64,000 nt of DNA from Dermanyssus gallinae (GCA_003439945.1 QVRM01006840.1:12501-76500), one strand, 5' to 3'; shown: positions 12,546-23,175, numbered from the stretch's first letter. Notes: generated by a model not told the origin, from the sequence alone. A program made the numbers and translations.

Positions 12546-13588
12546 TGAAATGTTTTATACGGGAATTCCAGAAATGGCTACTTGCCAACACATTTCATCA
12601 TGGTTAAGGTACACGTATAATGTGTGATACTTCTTGAATAACGAATTCAATTTTTATAGCTGCTCATGACTGACAGCAAGTCTCTTTTTATTTATCATTA
12701 GTGCTTTAAAGAGAACTAAAGCATTTCATTATGCAGTTTATGTGCTTTCATCATCAACCGTTGTTATTGTTTTATAAATTCTAAGTAAGCATTCTGAGTT
12801 GATTCATCTGACCTTTATGCTGATAATATACTTAGCAAATACTGGTGAAGTTCATAACATTCCCGATCAAACCATGCGGCGGACTTTTTTTAATTCTGTG
12901 TTTTGCAGGCTTAGTCCCCCACTACCGTTAAAAGGGGGTCAACGAGATCAGATAGAGACTGGGACTCAATCGATTGAGGATCCCACTTCGCGAAGCCCTC
13001 AGGAACAACCCTACCTCGCCACACAGACAACGCAGGTGATTTGTAGTCACACAATTCCTGGAAATGTGCTTCATGAACATTTAACACCCATTCCATAAAG
13101 GTATATCCTTCCTAAGCTGCGATACTGTAGATAATATGTATACTTATTTTTTTTATCAGATGCACGCTGTGATCGATGAATTTATTTCCTAACGCACCGG
13201 CAGCATTAAATCAAGTAATGCGGTTATCATCCATAATATCTTCAAAGCGGATGTTTTTAAAAATGTATTTTCCTCTGTTTACGTGGCTCAAGCAGGTCCT
13301 ACGCACCCACTTACTTTCTCCCTTCCAACATAATCAAGGTGTCCGTATTTATCTGCATCGAAATATAATATCTTAAATAAAATAAATCAACTCCCATCTA
13401 AATGCAACCGTACGCCAGACCTTATCCTTCTATTATTTTACAAAAAATAGCGCATGTTTTAACTGAGGGACCCTCATCACTCTAAGTCAGGTCCTACAAA
13501 TAGCATAGTATTTTGCCTGATCTTTTCCGACAATCCGTAAATACGACATAAAAAGGGATCAAAGTTAAATGTAAATAATTAGTGACCC
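12546..13588. other. No gene identified
   Basis: AT-rich, without a recognised repeat. A 61-codon minus-strand frame at 12,911-13,096 is non-repetitive but matches nothing I know. Confidence 0.4.
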
Positions 13589-15065
13589 GTGGCACATTCA
13601 TTAATAGCGTATAAAATATTTAAAAAAATACTGGTGGATCATATGTTTAGCTTTGTACAGCCTGAGGGAGAGTTTAACGAGCAGCAACTTGTCTTAACTA
13701 AAGGCGAATCCACAACAACGCAACCAGAATTGAACAACCAGAACCAACGAAACCAGAGAAACCTTGAAATCGTTCAATATTGGGCCTTTTATATGAAAAA
13801 CCTTGGAACAAAGTCAAATGCGGTCTTAAAATCTATAAATGCGGTATACGTCATTTCTTTACTTTAGCGACGTCGTTGCACATAGTTCAACCTTCTGCTG
13901 AACTATGTGCAACAACGTCGCCAAAGTAAAGAAATGACGTATACCGCAATTATAGATTTTAAGACCGCATTTGACTCTGTTCCATAAGACCGTCTTTTAA
14001 AAATCATTCGTAGCCATTTTTAATATGCGGAGCAATGCACAACCTTATCCGGGACATGCTTTACTATAACTCCATCATAGTTAAGAACGGAGATCATTAT
14101 GTCAACGACACCATAACGCAAACGGTAGGATTGGCCCAAGGAGATCCTGCTAGCCCATTCCTGTTTATAATGTACATAGCAACCCTATCGGATCTTCTAC
14201 GCGATGCAAAAGCTGCACACGCCTTCTGCGCAGATGACCTAGTCATCTTTGCAAAGTCGCGTGAACATCTGCAGTATTTCCTAAACATAACAGTTAATTG
14301 GTGCAAAGAGAACAGGCTAACAATCAACATAGATAAAACAAAAGTCCTTCGCTTTAGCCGAGGAGGGGCATACGCCGCAGCCGACCGCCACATCAAAATT
14401 AATGGCATTGCATTGGAGATTGTCAACCACTTTTTTTATCTCGGCGTTACACTGCCACCAAGACTCTCTTTTAGCAGACATGTCGAAAAACTACTAGCCA
14501 AGGCGACAGCTACTGTCATGCTTCTCGGTGAACTTCGAGATATCGACTTGAAGACAGCGCTAAACATATTCAGGCTAAAAATTGTCCCTATTATACGATA
14601 CGACCTGCCTGCAATAGCACCTTTTCTGACTGTAAGCTATCTGAAAAGGCTAGACCGTTTAAAGGCACTCTATATCAAGCGCGTGCTAGGTCTACCCAAA
14701 AACGCCTCTGCTACATTCGCTCTTGAATTATGTCGCGAACGAACCCTTACAGAGGACTTTGCCCTAGACGGACTACCTCTTAGTGAAGCCGTACTCACAG
14801 TATATAGGGAGTTTCGGGAGATACGCAACGTGAACTTTGCGACTAATAACTATACGGACGGACCAGCGTTTTCCCGGACAAATGGAAGAGAGGAGCCCAG
14901 AAGAGCCGAGCACTAGTCTGTCGAGTGACATGGCACGGATACCATCACCACATGTGTTTGAGTGGACAGTGTTTTGAGGTCGATGGTTGTGTGTGTAGAT
15001 TTTGTGGAATTTGTGATATTGATAGATACCATATACTTGTGTGCACCGAAATAGACACAACGTCA
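13589..15065 (+). mobile_element. Non-LTR retrotransposon fragment C (RT plus C-terminal Cys/His motif)
   Basis: The first block (13,600-13,690) reads YKIFKKILVDHMFSF, like early RT motifs. After an inverted segment, 13,935-13,985 reads TAIIDFKTAFDSVP (RT motif with catalytic Asp). A long frame at 14,035-14,916 then contains GLAQGDPASPFLF, FCADDLVIFAKS (a YADD variant with C for Y) and FYLGVTLPPRLSF. A shifted frame near 14,984-15,050 encodes GCVCRFCGICDIDRYHILVC, a C-terminal Cys/His motif seen in several LINE clades. GAATAAATAAAT and a (TA)n tract follow. Stops and frameshifts make it inactive. Fragment E shares the GCVCR-x-C motif, so both are probably one family. Confidence 0.88.
13805..13983. 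repeat. 85-bp-arm palindrome inside RT fragment C
   Basis: 13,805-13,889 is the near-perfect reverse complement of 13,899-13,983, with a 9-bp loop and about five mismatches. The right arm is genuine RT coding sequence containing the DFKTAFDSV box. The left arm is the same sequence inverted, so this is an inverted duplication of part of the retrotransposon. Confidence 0.92.
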
Positions 15066-15154
15066 CTACAATCTCGTACACACTATATAGGATCAGTGTA
15101 GACTTCGCATAACATTAGATGTATACTGCTACCAATATTATGGTGAATAAATAA

Positions 15155-15158
<4 letters not shown>

Positions 15159-15200
<42 letters not shown>
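15159..15200. repeat. (TA)n microsatellite at the 3' end of RT fragment C
   Basis: Begins just after a polyadenylation-like AATAAATAAAT. It could be the element's own simple-repeat tail or an insertion target. Confidence 0.85.
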
Positions 15201-15205
<5 letters not shown>

Positions 15206-15234
15206 CACATACAATGTTTATATGAAAAAAAATT

Positions 15235-15850
15235 AAGCATTTGATTGTATTTACTTTGATTTTTCTAAAACCTTTAGCAGAGTAAACCATTTAAAACTCT
15301 TACAAAAACTAATCAATTTAAATATAGACCAGCACATTATTTCATGGATATCAAGCTATCTAATTAATGTGACGTCCAGCGGGTCAATAACAGCTTTAGA
15401 TCTTAAAAACGTTAATGTGATTAAAATGATATAATAATATCAGTCCTTAAATTCGCCGTTGTGTTTCTGAAGGAAAACCACGTTTACACATTTTATGGCG
15501 AATAGGTACCCAGAGTGAACAGGATTTGCTATCTTGGAGTAACGGTTACGCCGAAGGTGGATTTTAACATTCAGATCACACAAACGACTTAATCTTAATT
15601 AAATTGCTCTGTTATTATCAAATGTCAAATTACTTGTGTCTGCCTTTGTAACAGTATTGTAGTTGACAACTGTGAAGTTTGGCGGCCGTATAAAAAAAAA
15701 CATTTGGATGCAATTGAAAAAGTTCAGTACTTACCAATATTCCAAATTTCTTCTATGTGTTGCATTGAGATGCATAGTAGAGCGTAGAAGTCTCGACTCA
15801 ATCTATCTCAAAACAGCACTCGAGAGCAGATCTTGAAATGTTCGCAAAAC
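15235..15850 (+). mobile_element. Non-LTR retrotransposon reverse-transcriptase fragment D
   Basis: 15,243-15,340 reads IYFDFSKTFSRVNHLKLLQK, the RT motif around the first catalytic Asp, and continues to IISWISSYL. A shifted frame near 15,510-15,570 reads RICYLGVTVTPKVDFNIQI. The YADD segment between them is missing or destroyed. It is heavily decayed and differs in sequence from fragment C. Confidence 0.75.
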
Positions 15851-16269
15851 GCACGAATCCCTCAGTCTAATAGACTTACCATATGTTTTTAATATTTTCA
15901 ACAACATTTTTAATCGCCAGCAATGTAAGCAAACTCGGTATTTCTTGACGATGAAATTTGTGAGCATGAATCCCGTTATTCAGACTACCGGTTATGCTCG
16001 GGGTGACATATATAGCTATAGACGCTATAAGGTAGTCTCCGCGATAGCATTATGGCCGTCTAACGTCGGACGACCATGCTGTCCTCGTGGCGCACACGGG
16101 ACTCAGAACGCCCAAGCGAGATCCGGACAGAATGACTCCTCGATCCAGGTCACGCAGAAGCGAGGCCACTTCGACCTTCAGCGTACGATGGATCCGGATG
16201 ACGACGGATTTTGATTGAGAGGCTCGAAACTTTACGTCAATACTGCCCTGGCGTCCGTATATATATATA
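15851..16269. other. No gene identified
   Basis: A short open frame at 15,945-16,214 has no recognisable domain. The stretch ends in the short TA tract into which the mariner inserted. Confidence 0.4.
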
Positions 16270-16271
16270 TA

Positions 16272-17590
16272 CGAGGTGTGTTCAAAAAGTATCGCGACTT
16301 TTGTGTTTTTTCAAAAATTATTCATTTATTCATGAATATCTATTTTGTCCCCTTCAAAATAATCCCCATGAGATATTATACACTTGTGCCAACGGTTTTT
16401 CCAATCTTCGAAGCACTTCAAAAAACCATTTTTTTATCTTGTTCAGCTCCTCCTTCGATGCCGTCTTTATCTCGTCAAGCGTAGCGTAACGTCGTCCTTT
16501 CATGGGCCTCTTCAGTTTAGGGAACAAGAAAAAGTCACAGGGGGCCAGATCTGGGGAATACGGTGGCTGCGGCATCATTAGTGTGTTGTTTTTGGCCAAA
16601 AACTCGCGCACAAGCAACGATGTGTGAGCAGGGGCGTTATCGTGGTGCAAAAGCCAATTTTTGTTCTTCCACAAATCCGGGCGTTTCTGGCGGATTGCTT
16701 CGAGCAAATTGCGCATAACTTGCAGGTAATATTCCTTATTGACCGTTCTACCCTGTGGCAAGAACTCATGATGCACCACGCCCCTGCAATCGAAGAAAAC
16801 TGTCAGCAAAACTTTCACATTCGACCGAACTTGGCGCGCTTTTTTCGGTCTTGGTTCTTGCGGCAGCTTCCATTGAGATGATTGAGCTTTAGTTTCCACG
16901 TCATAACCATAAACCCACGATTCGTCACCAGTTATGACCCTCTGGAGCAAATTTGGGTCGTCGCGGACAGAGTCCAACATCTCATTAGCAATGTTCATGC
17001 GATGCTGTTTTTGGTCGCAATTGAGCAATTTTGGTACGAATTTCGCGGCGACCCGTCTCATGCCCAAATCATTGATAAAAATCGAATGGCACGAGCCAAT
17101 CGATATGTTTAGGTCCTCAGCAACTTCTCTAACGGTGATTCGACGATTGGCCAATACCATTTTCTCCACTTCATTAATTTTTTCGTCTGTTGTTGAAGTG
17201 CTCGGGCGTCCGGCACGCTCTTCGTCGTTCACATCTTCTCGGCCTTCTGAGAACATTTTGTACCACCGATAAACGTTGCTTCGGTCCAAGGTAGCTTCTC
17301 CGTATGCCACAGTCAACATTCGGAATGCATCCGCGCACTTAATTTCGTTTTTCACACAAAATTTGATACAGGTTCTTTGATCCATTTTTTTGAATAGGTA
17401 AAAATCGAAGACGATCCAAAACACGTGCAAGCAAAGCAGCTGTCAACAATTAAGTGAACATTCAAAATGGCCGAGCTTGTCGGCATAAGTGAGAGACATG
17501 AGTACCAACATAACGCCACAAAAAATCGAAATTCGAATATACGTAACCCGCGAAAATTCAAAAGTCGCGATACTTTTTGAACACACCTCG
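16272..17590 (-). mobile_element. mariner-family DNA transposon, apparently complete
   Basis: A 1,319-bp element bounded by identical 31-bp terminal inverted repeats (16,272-16,302 and 17,560-17,590), with a TA on each side (16,270-16,271 and 17,591-17,592). That is the target duplication of the Tc1/mariner superfamily. It encodes one uninterrupted transposase. Perfect terminal repeats and an intact frame suggest recent insertion. Its right TA is immediately followed by the TA of the fold-back element. Confidence 0.95.
16354..17385 (-). CDS. mariner transposase, intact
   Basis: A 343-residue transposase, the usual mariner length. It would cut and paste its own element by binding the terminal repeats. 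Residues about 1-110 form the two helix-turn-helix DNA-binding motifs, with NVYRWYKMFSEGRE near 37-50 and ITVREVAEDL near 83-92. The catalytic triad is visible as D154 (ITGDESWVYGYD), D249 (HHDNAPAHTS) and D284 (YSPDLAPCDFFLF). D249 and D284 are separated by 34 residues, which is the DD34D signature of mariners. The WVPHEL-type linker appears as KFVPKLL near 115-121. The start is the ATG at 17,385; the frame extends upstream only to a non-ATG codon. No stop or frameshift is present. The subfamily cannot be fixed without alignment. Confidence 0.95.
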   Translation of the reverse strand: MDQRTCIKFCVKNEIKCADAFRMLTVAYGEATLDRSNVYRWYKMFSEGREDVNDEERAGRPSTSTTDEKINEVEKMVLANRRITVREVAEDLNISIGSCHSIFINDLGMRRVAAKFVPKLLNCDQKQHRMNIANEMLDSVRDDPNLLQRVITGDESWVYGYDVETKAQSSQWKLPQEPRPKKARQVRSNVKVLLTVFFDCRGVVHHEFLPQGRTVNKEYYLQVMRNLLEAIRQKRPDLWKNKNWLLHHDNAPAHTSLLVREFLAKNNTLMMPQPPYSPDLAPCDFFLFPKLKRPMKGRRYATLDEIKTASKEELNKIKKWFFEVLRRLEKPLAQVYNISWGLF

Positions 17591-17594
17591 TATA

Positions 17595-18743
17595 CAGGGT
17601 GTTCCTATTTGTGTGTCCAAAACGCTAGGGTATGGTCAAACTCGGTGAGAAAATCATTTTTGCCAATGGGTGGAAGCCGGGAAAACGTTTTGTTTAGGAG
17701 TGAGGATGAAATTTATAAAAGCAGTTATTCTGTCTGTTTTCTCCTACATAGTTGTGCAAAATCTACGTTTGCGGGAGAACCAGTCAGCGCAACCGATCAT
17801 ACCGGCGTGTTTGGCGGAATATTCTGCACAATAAAGTATACATTACTAGCTTGCGTAGCAAAAAGCAAATAGCCAGATTAAGGAAAGTCATAAAAAGTCA
17901 AAATGTTACGTTAACGCTTTTTTGTGCAACATCGTAATTTTTTCCATTACGACCAAAAATGCACGTCCAAAAGACTACTCTCAGGCAATAGCAGATTTAA
18001 TGCCCACTACATTCGTACCAAAGTGATGGTGCTGCGTTACGTAGTTGCCAAGTAACTAAGCTTTTTCGACAGTCATATCGAAAGCGAAGGCATGCATACT
18101 TGCATAGGGTGTATGAGAAAGTTAGGTACATATTTTGAGGTTTGGTAGAACTCAGCAAGAGAATAATTTTTTCTAATGGAAAGAGGGGGCGGAAACGTCT
18201 TGGCAAAATGCTACGGTTCTGGACGTGAAAACTTCAACGTGAAACATAACAACTATGACTGTCGAAAAAGCTTAGTCACTTGGCAACTACGTAACGCAGC
18301 ACCATCACTTTGGTACGAATGTAGTGGGCATTAAATCTGCTATTGCCTGAGAGTAGTCTTTTGGACGTGCATTTTTGGTCGTAATGGAAAAAATTACGAT
18401 GTTGCACAAAAAAGCGTTAACGTAACATTTTTACTTTTTATGACTTTCCTTAATCTGGCTATTCGCTTTTTGCTACGCAAGCTAGTAATGTATACTTTAT
18501 TGTGCAGAATTTTCCGCCAAACACGCCGGTATGATCAATTCCTTTGTGCGCTGACTGGTTCTCCCGCAAACGTAGATTTTGCACAACTATGTAGGAGAAA
18601 AAAGACAGAATAACTGCTTTTATAAATTTCATCCTCACTCCTAAACAAAACGTTTTCCCGGCTTCCACCCATTGGCAAAAATGATTTTCTCACCGAGTTT
18701 GACCATTCCCTAGCGTTTTGGACACACAAATAGGAACACCCTG
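17595..18743. mobile_element. Fold-back (long inverted repeat) element
   Basis: The left arm (17,595-18,077) and right arm (18,254-18,743) are about 485-bp near-perfect reverse complements around a 176-bp spacer. The ends begin CAGGGTGTTCC and are flanked by TA (17,593-17,594 and 18,744-18,745), which suggests a Tc1/mariner-like target duplication. No transposase frame is present, so mobilisation would need a partner in trans. Part of the spacer (about 18,107-18,200) is itself a diverged copy of the arm's outer end. Confidence 0.9.
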
Positions 18744-18833
18744 TATATATATAAATATATATTTTGCTCCTTCGACGATACAGTCGGAATTATACTATGC
18801 GCTGTACAATATCGTCACATTCAGCAGTGACAA

Positions 18834-19640
18834 GTGAGAGTTGCAGCGAAGAATACACGCAGCCTGGATGGAAACTGCAAAAACAACGGCCTTCAGATTA
18901 ACGCCGAGAAAACCAATATCATCAAAATTAGACCTGGAGGGCCGCTTGTTCGTTCGGATTGCTTGATACTTAGTACTGGCGCAGTCGCGTTCGTTAACCC
19001 CTTTTGCTACCTTGGGGTTAACTTTTCTATAAAAGGCACAACCTTCAAACAACGCATCGCCGAACGGTGAGAAACGAAATTGCCTCAACAATTATCTTTG
19101 ACTATGCTTAAAGTTCTTTTTAACCTGAAAGTTGCTTCAGGGGCGGTATACGGGGTCCAGATCAAATGGGACCCTCTTAGCACCTCACAGCCAGATAAAG
19201 TGGATGAAGTTAAACTTTCGCTTTTCAAGCTAGCCTTTGGATTGCCACGAAACGCGAAAAATTGGCTAGTTTACCTCATGGCTTTATGGCTTCGACCGCT
19301 TGAAGAAGATCCAGTCACTAGATTTAGTCTCCCAGAAATCCCTGCTCTTCTTCAATTTAAAGAAAACTTAATTTCTAAGTTCAAGCAGTTCCCAGAAGCT
19401 TCTTTAAATCGCCAGCAATAGTCACGCTGAACTGGCAGATACCACTACAACCCAACCAACATTTTGTTACCCACTATTCACTTCATGGATTCCACCATAA
19501 ACTCTGCCATAAAAGAGACTTCCACGATCCTGACGTCGGATGTGTGTGCCGTTTATGCGAGCAGCCGTGTCCTATCTGCCATCTAGATACATATCAGAGA
19601 GCTATTTCTCTTACGCAGTTGGCTCGATGATATTTTATTG
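18834..19640 (+). mobile_element. Non-LTR retrotransposon fragment E (RT 3' part and Cys motif)
   Basis: 18,876-19,066 reads NNGLQINAEKTNIIKIRPGG and then FCYLGVNFSIKGTTFKQRI, the segments after the RT YADD box. After a stop near 19,069, 19,080-19,421 carries the thumb, including LSLFKLAFGLPRNAKNW. This parallels fragment C, where the equivalent text is IKRVLGLPKNAS. Near 19,533-19,595 a shifted frame encodes GCVCRLCEQPCPICHLDTY, matching fragment C's C-terminal motif. A tail with AATAAATAAA lies at about 19,694. It is 5'-truncated and inactive. Confidence 0.85.
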
Positions 19641-19748
19641 CTTAGAGGCATGTGTTTTATTACAATAATATATAGATACCATGCATATGGTGCAATAAAT
19701 AAAGGATGATGATAATAATATCATGCAGTTTCTGTAATACACCACGTT

Positions 19749-19785
<37 letters not shown>

Positions 19786-20429
19786 GATGGTGATTTAAAA
19801 ATGTATTGCTCAGTCGGGTCCACAAGAAATAGCAACAAGCTATCGATGGTGTCGTGTCGCACATCGGCGGATAGTTTAATTAAATAAAATTAAAGCAAAT
19901 ATACTATTTTCTGTCCACGCATGTGTTATCTTACAATAAGCGAACAACGCTATAAATTACAATAAAGTACCATGTCATTTTCTTATCGGCGATCATACGT
20001 CTTGTATTACGTAAATTATCAGTGTATACGTTATGCTTTATGAGCCACTTGTCTTAGCCAGTATGCTTTTCAATCGCTCCCAGAGCTGTCGGGCATTCGG
20101 ATCACACTTGACAACACCTTTGGGTGGCTTCGATCATTGGTCACGGTTCTTAAAATGTTTATTTTTAGTTTTCGCACTTAAATGACGTCGTAGTTAACAT
20201 ATTTGCTAGTGTCCTTAATAAATGATCTTGCATAACGATCGTGCATGCATTTTTGCACAAAGAACCACTGTTTCTTATGTAATTTGAGCTGCATGTTATT
20301 ATATTACTTAGACTTTGGTTACTGCGCACGCCATACGTTGCATATATATTTAAATATATTTTTACCTAGCCACTTTACTTACCAACTTTAAGACCTCACT
20401 ATAAAATAACGACAACAGATACTAACGCC
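19641..20429. other. No gene identified
   Basis: AT-rich, with a (TA)n tract at 19,755-19,782 and no recognisable coding sequence. Confidence 0.45.
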
Positions 20430-21255
20430 ACATGATCCAGATAAACAAGCAGACCAACTACTTGGGTGTAATGCTTGACAGAAACTTGAATTGTACAGCA
20501 CACATTAATTATGTAACGGGCAAAATGCATTAAGTGGCAAGCAAGCTGACCAGACTTAGAAAAAAAAGCGCCGTCTTCTAGCATCAGTGGCTAATTCAAT
20601 GCTGTTCTATGAGTCATTAGTGTGGAGACCAGCTGCACTAAATTCTAAGAAGAATACAAGAAAAGCTAAGCAAGGCGCAGAGAGTGCTGTTTATTAGAGT
20701 CACCATAGCGTACAGGATGAAAAAATAAAATGCAAGATGCAGGAAAAAGACTCTGGAAAGCTGGGACGCTGAGTAGACTGGAGCGAAACGAGAGACACCA
20801 GGGTCGCGGATGAGGTCAATTAACCCAGATCTCATAAAATGGTACCGATGCGACTACGCGGTAACTACGTACTACCCAACCCAAGTTCTCGCCGCTCTTA
20901 GCAGCTTCCAGACCTACATGGTGAAGAATGAAGATCTGGAAGGATGTTCCCGATCTTCATAAGGCCTTTATCCTCATGAAGGCTGCATGAAGATCCGAAA
21001 GACTGAGGTAGACATATGTGTTTCGTGCGACGTCGGCGAGACTGAGGACGTGGATCAGACGCTTTTCTCATGCAGGGCTCTCGAGATCACGATGCAGACG
21101 ACCCGATCACGACTAGACGTGCAGAACAGTGCGACAAGATTTCTACTCTCAGAGATGCTCAGCTCGAAAAAAAGTTGGGACGCGGGCTCCGATTTTGTGG
21201 AAATTGTTATGAGAGAAGCGGCAATACATAGAACGCCGCCAGTAGACTGAAGAAA
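20430..21255 (+). mobile_element. Non-LTR retrotransposon fragment F, second lineage
   Basis: Near 20,457-20,560 the plus strand reads NYLGVMLDRNLNCTAHINYV and then SKLTRL, the YLG/thumb region of Jockey/CR1/I-like elements. After several breaks, 20,987-21,250 encodes RKTEVDICVSCDVGETEDVDQ and then TLFSCRALE. This C-x2-C ... E-x-V-x-x-x-L-F-x-C pattern is the C-terminal extension of those clades and differs from fragments C and E. Multiple stops make it dead. Confidence 0.8.
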
Positions 21256-22328
21256 GCCAGACTAGCGGCTCCCTACATGCACTGAAGTATTACCACAAAC
21301 ATCCCGGTCATGTAGGTTAGGGGAGCACCAGGCTTTCAGTGGGTTTGAGAGTACCACACTACCCAGACTAATAGATGTGCATTATGCATAATTTTGTTCT
21401 TGGCCCCCTGTAGTAAAAAACAGATATTAACAGATCAAATTTGTTTTGGTTTATTAGGCATATGACTTGGTTATTGAAACATAACTACAAAAAAAAAGTA
21501 TCAACCACTCGAGTAATCCGCCCTTACTTTTCACACACGTCCCACTGTTCGCGAAAAGCTTGCTTGATTTCGTCAACATGTTTGAATCAAGTAGGTTCAG
21601 GACCGGTTTTTATAGCCCCCCACACAGGACAAAACTCATGAAGCCGAAGTCCGGGCTCCGCGGCAGCCATTCCGACTTCATCAAAAAGTTACAAGGTATG
21701 CATGCTCTGCTCGTGCGGCCGGTCTTTGAAGTGGTTTCGCGCTCAGGGCAGTACAGTGGTTTCTAAATCCTTCTATCGCTAAAATTCGACCGTCACGTTA
21801 AGTGGAAAATCGTAGTTTTGCCGGGTACTAATAATTAACCACTCTTTCACGTTTAGTAGCTTCCTGAGCGCTCTTGAGGCGGTAAGCCAAAGAAAGCTCA
21901 CTACAGTGATTAAGGTGACACGTACAAACGTGTCACCTTAATCACTGTAGTGAGCTTTCTTAGATACCAACAAGTTTATTTTATTTGTAAATGCACCTGT
22001 TCGACCATTCTGAAATCGCTCCGATGGCGATCGCAGAAGTTTCCTAACTCACGAAATCTATCACCAGTTCATTTCACAGTAGTTCCGATTAAGTTAGAAC
22101 GTCTTTGCAACAAAACGGCCGCATTCCAGCTTTTAACTATAACTGCTCTGTCTACACTAGCGTTGACGTATTTTACTAACAATCACTAATTGGAACAGTA
22201 GGTGTGCCGAGCCCTGTATACCAGCACCTTGCTCATTAGGCAGTTTCATGTTTGAATTCGTTAATGCACTTGTGATCTACAGGCACAATGGTTGGTAGGG
22301 TCTGCCAATCATAGATATTATGCAAGCT
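21256..22328. other. No gene identified; perfect hairpin inside
   Basis: Contains the 33-bp inverted repeat at 21,890-21,961 and otherwise only short frames. Confidence 0.45.
21890..21961. repeat. Perfect 33-bp inverted repeat, 6-bp loop
   Basis: Arms 21,890-21,922 and 21,929-21,961 are exact complements around the loop TACAAA. There is no tail of T residues or gene to suggest a terminator. It looks like a fold-back replication scar or a small hairpin element. Confidence 0.95.
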
Positions 22329-22502
22329 GTCGAGGTGGTGGCGTGGTGTACTCGTGTGCACCTCACAACCGGAGGAGACAAATAAGTGCACGAGTTCGAG
22401 CCTCACCGTTGCACAGTAGTATTTATGGGGGAACGTCTCACAGAGCAACGCAAAAGAAGTCCAGTGGACGTTAAAGGTTGGCTAAGGGTCAGTCCGAAAA
22501 AG
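22329..22502 (+). mobile_element. SINE-2, tRNA-derived, full-length copy
   Basis: The head carries an A-box-like GGTGGCGTGGTG and a B-box-like GAGTTCGAGCC, as in an internal RNA polymerase III promoter. The body continues TATTTATGGGGG and ends near CAGTCCGAAAA. It runs toward an oppositely oriented copy at 22,563-22,735. Confidence 0.85.
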
Positions 22503-22562
22503 ATTGTGCAAGCTGTAGCGGTGTGGTGTAAGGGTCTAGTGCGCTTATCATTGTTGTCATAT

Positions 22563-22735
22563 TTTTTCGGGCTGACCTTCAGCCAACATTTAACGAGCAC
22601 GGGACTGCTTTCGCATTGATTCATAAGACAGACCTCATAAATACAAATCGGTGCAAAGGTGGGGCTCTGACCCGTGCACCAATGTCTCCTCCGGTCGCGG
22701 GGCGCACGCGAATGCACCACGGCACCGGGCTATGG
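22563..22735 (-). mobile_element. SINE-2, tRNA-derived, inverted copy
   Basis: Same family read on the minus strand, with the end motif TTTTTTCGGGCTGACC first and the tRNA-like head last. The pair at 22,329-22,735 is convergent, tail to tail. Confidence 0.85.
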
Positions 22736-22746
22736 TTGCCATCTCC

Positions 22747-22926
22747 CGAGCAAGATGGCTTAGTGGCAAAGTATTTGCCTTGCATTCGGGAGGACTGGGT
22801 TCGAGACCCAGACCGGCCACTTTTAAATTGATTTGCATGGTTTCCAATTTAGACAAGTTGAATGCCGGAGTGGATTAAAAATTAGCCACGACATGAAAAA
22901 CCGTACACGGGCATTTGCCTTAACGG
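22747..22926 (+). mobile_element. SINE-1, tRNA-derived
   Basis: The A box TGGCTTAGTGG and B box GGTTCGAGACC lie about 35 bp apart in a tRNA-like head of about 75 bp. It ends ACCGGCCACTT and is followed by a non-tRNA body of about 100 bp ending near GGGCATTTGCC. A second copy lies at 58,551-58,730. The repeated body shows this is a SINE, not a tRNA gene. Confidence 0.88.
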
Positions 22927-22959
22927 AAAATCTTTTAAAAAAATCTACTAGGGTGCCGT

Positions 22960-23175
22960 CGGATCAGTCCTCGGTTTTTGAGTTTCGAATTTAGTTTAGG
23001 CGACGCTCATTGAAAATAGATGATAAACTATGCCGCTGAGAGTCAGCGGCCATGCTGCCCCAAAGACTGCGGGAGAAACCCTAGATATCTCACCAGGTCC
23101 GCCCCTCGGCGCATTGAAGACGCTTGACTCACAGCGATTAGGGGACGAAGGGTAGCCTAGAATTCAAAACGACCT
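22960..23175 (+). repeat. Dispersed repeat D, copy 1
   Basis: Shares an interrupted core with 36,062-36,270: a GCTCATTGAAAATAGAT-like start, a small hairpin around GAGAGTCAGCGGC, CATGCTGCC, and the end GGGTAGCCTAGAATTCAAAAC. It has no coding potential and could be the degenerate 3' part of a SINE. Confidence 0.65.

Noticed and set aside
16384..17272. Plus-strand open frames
   Set aside because: They are shadows of the minus-strand mariner transposase.
17597..18730. Open frames of 60-127 codons in the fold-back arms
   Set aside because: They occur as mirror copies in both arms without transposase motifs and are not coding.
22748..22821. tRNA gene
   Set aside because: The A and B boxes are good, but the same head plus a shared non-tRNA body recurs at 58,551-58,730, so it is a SINE.
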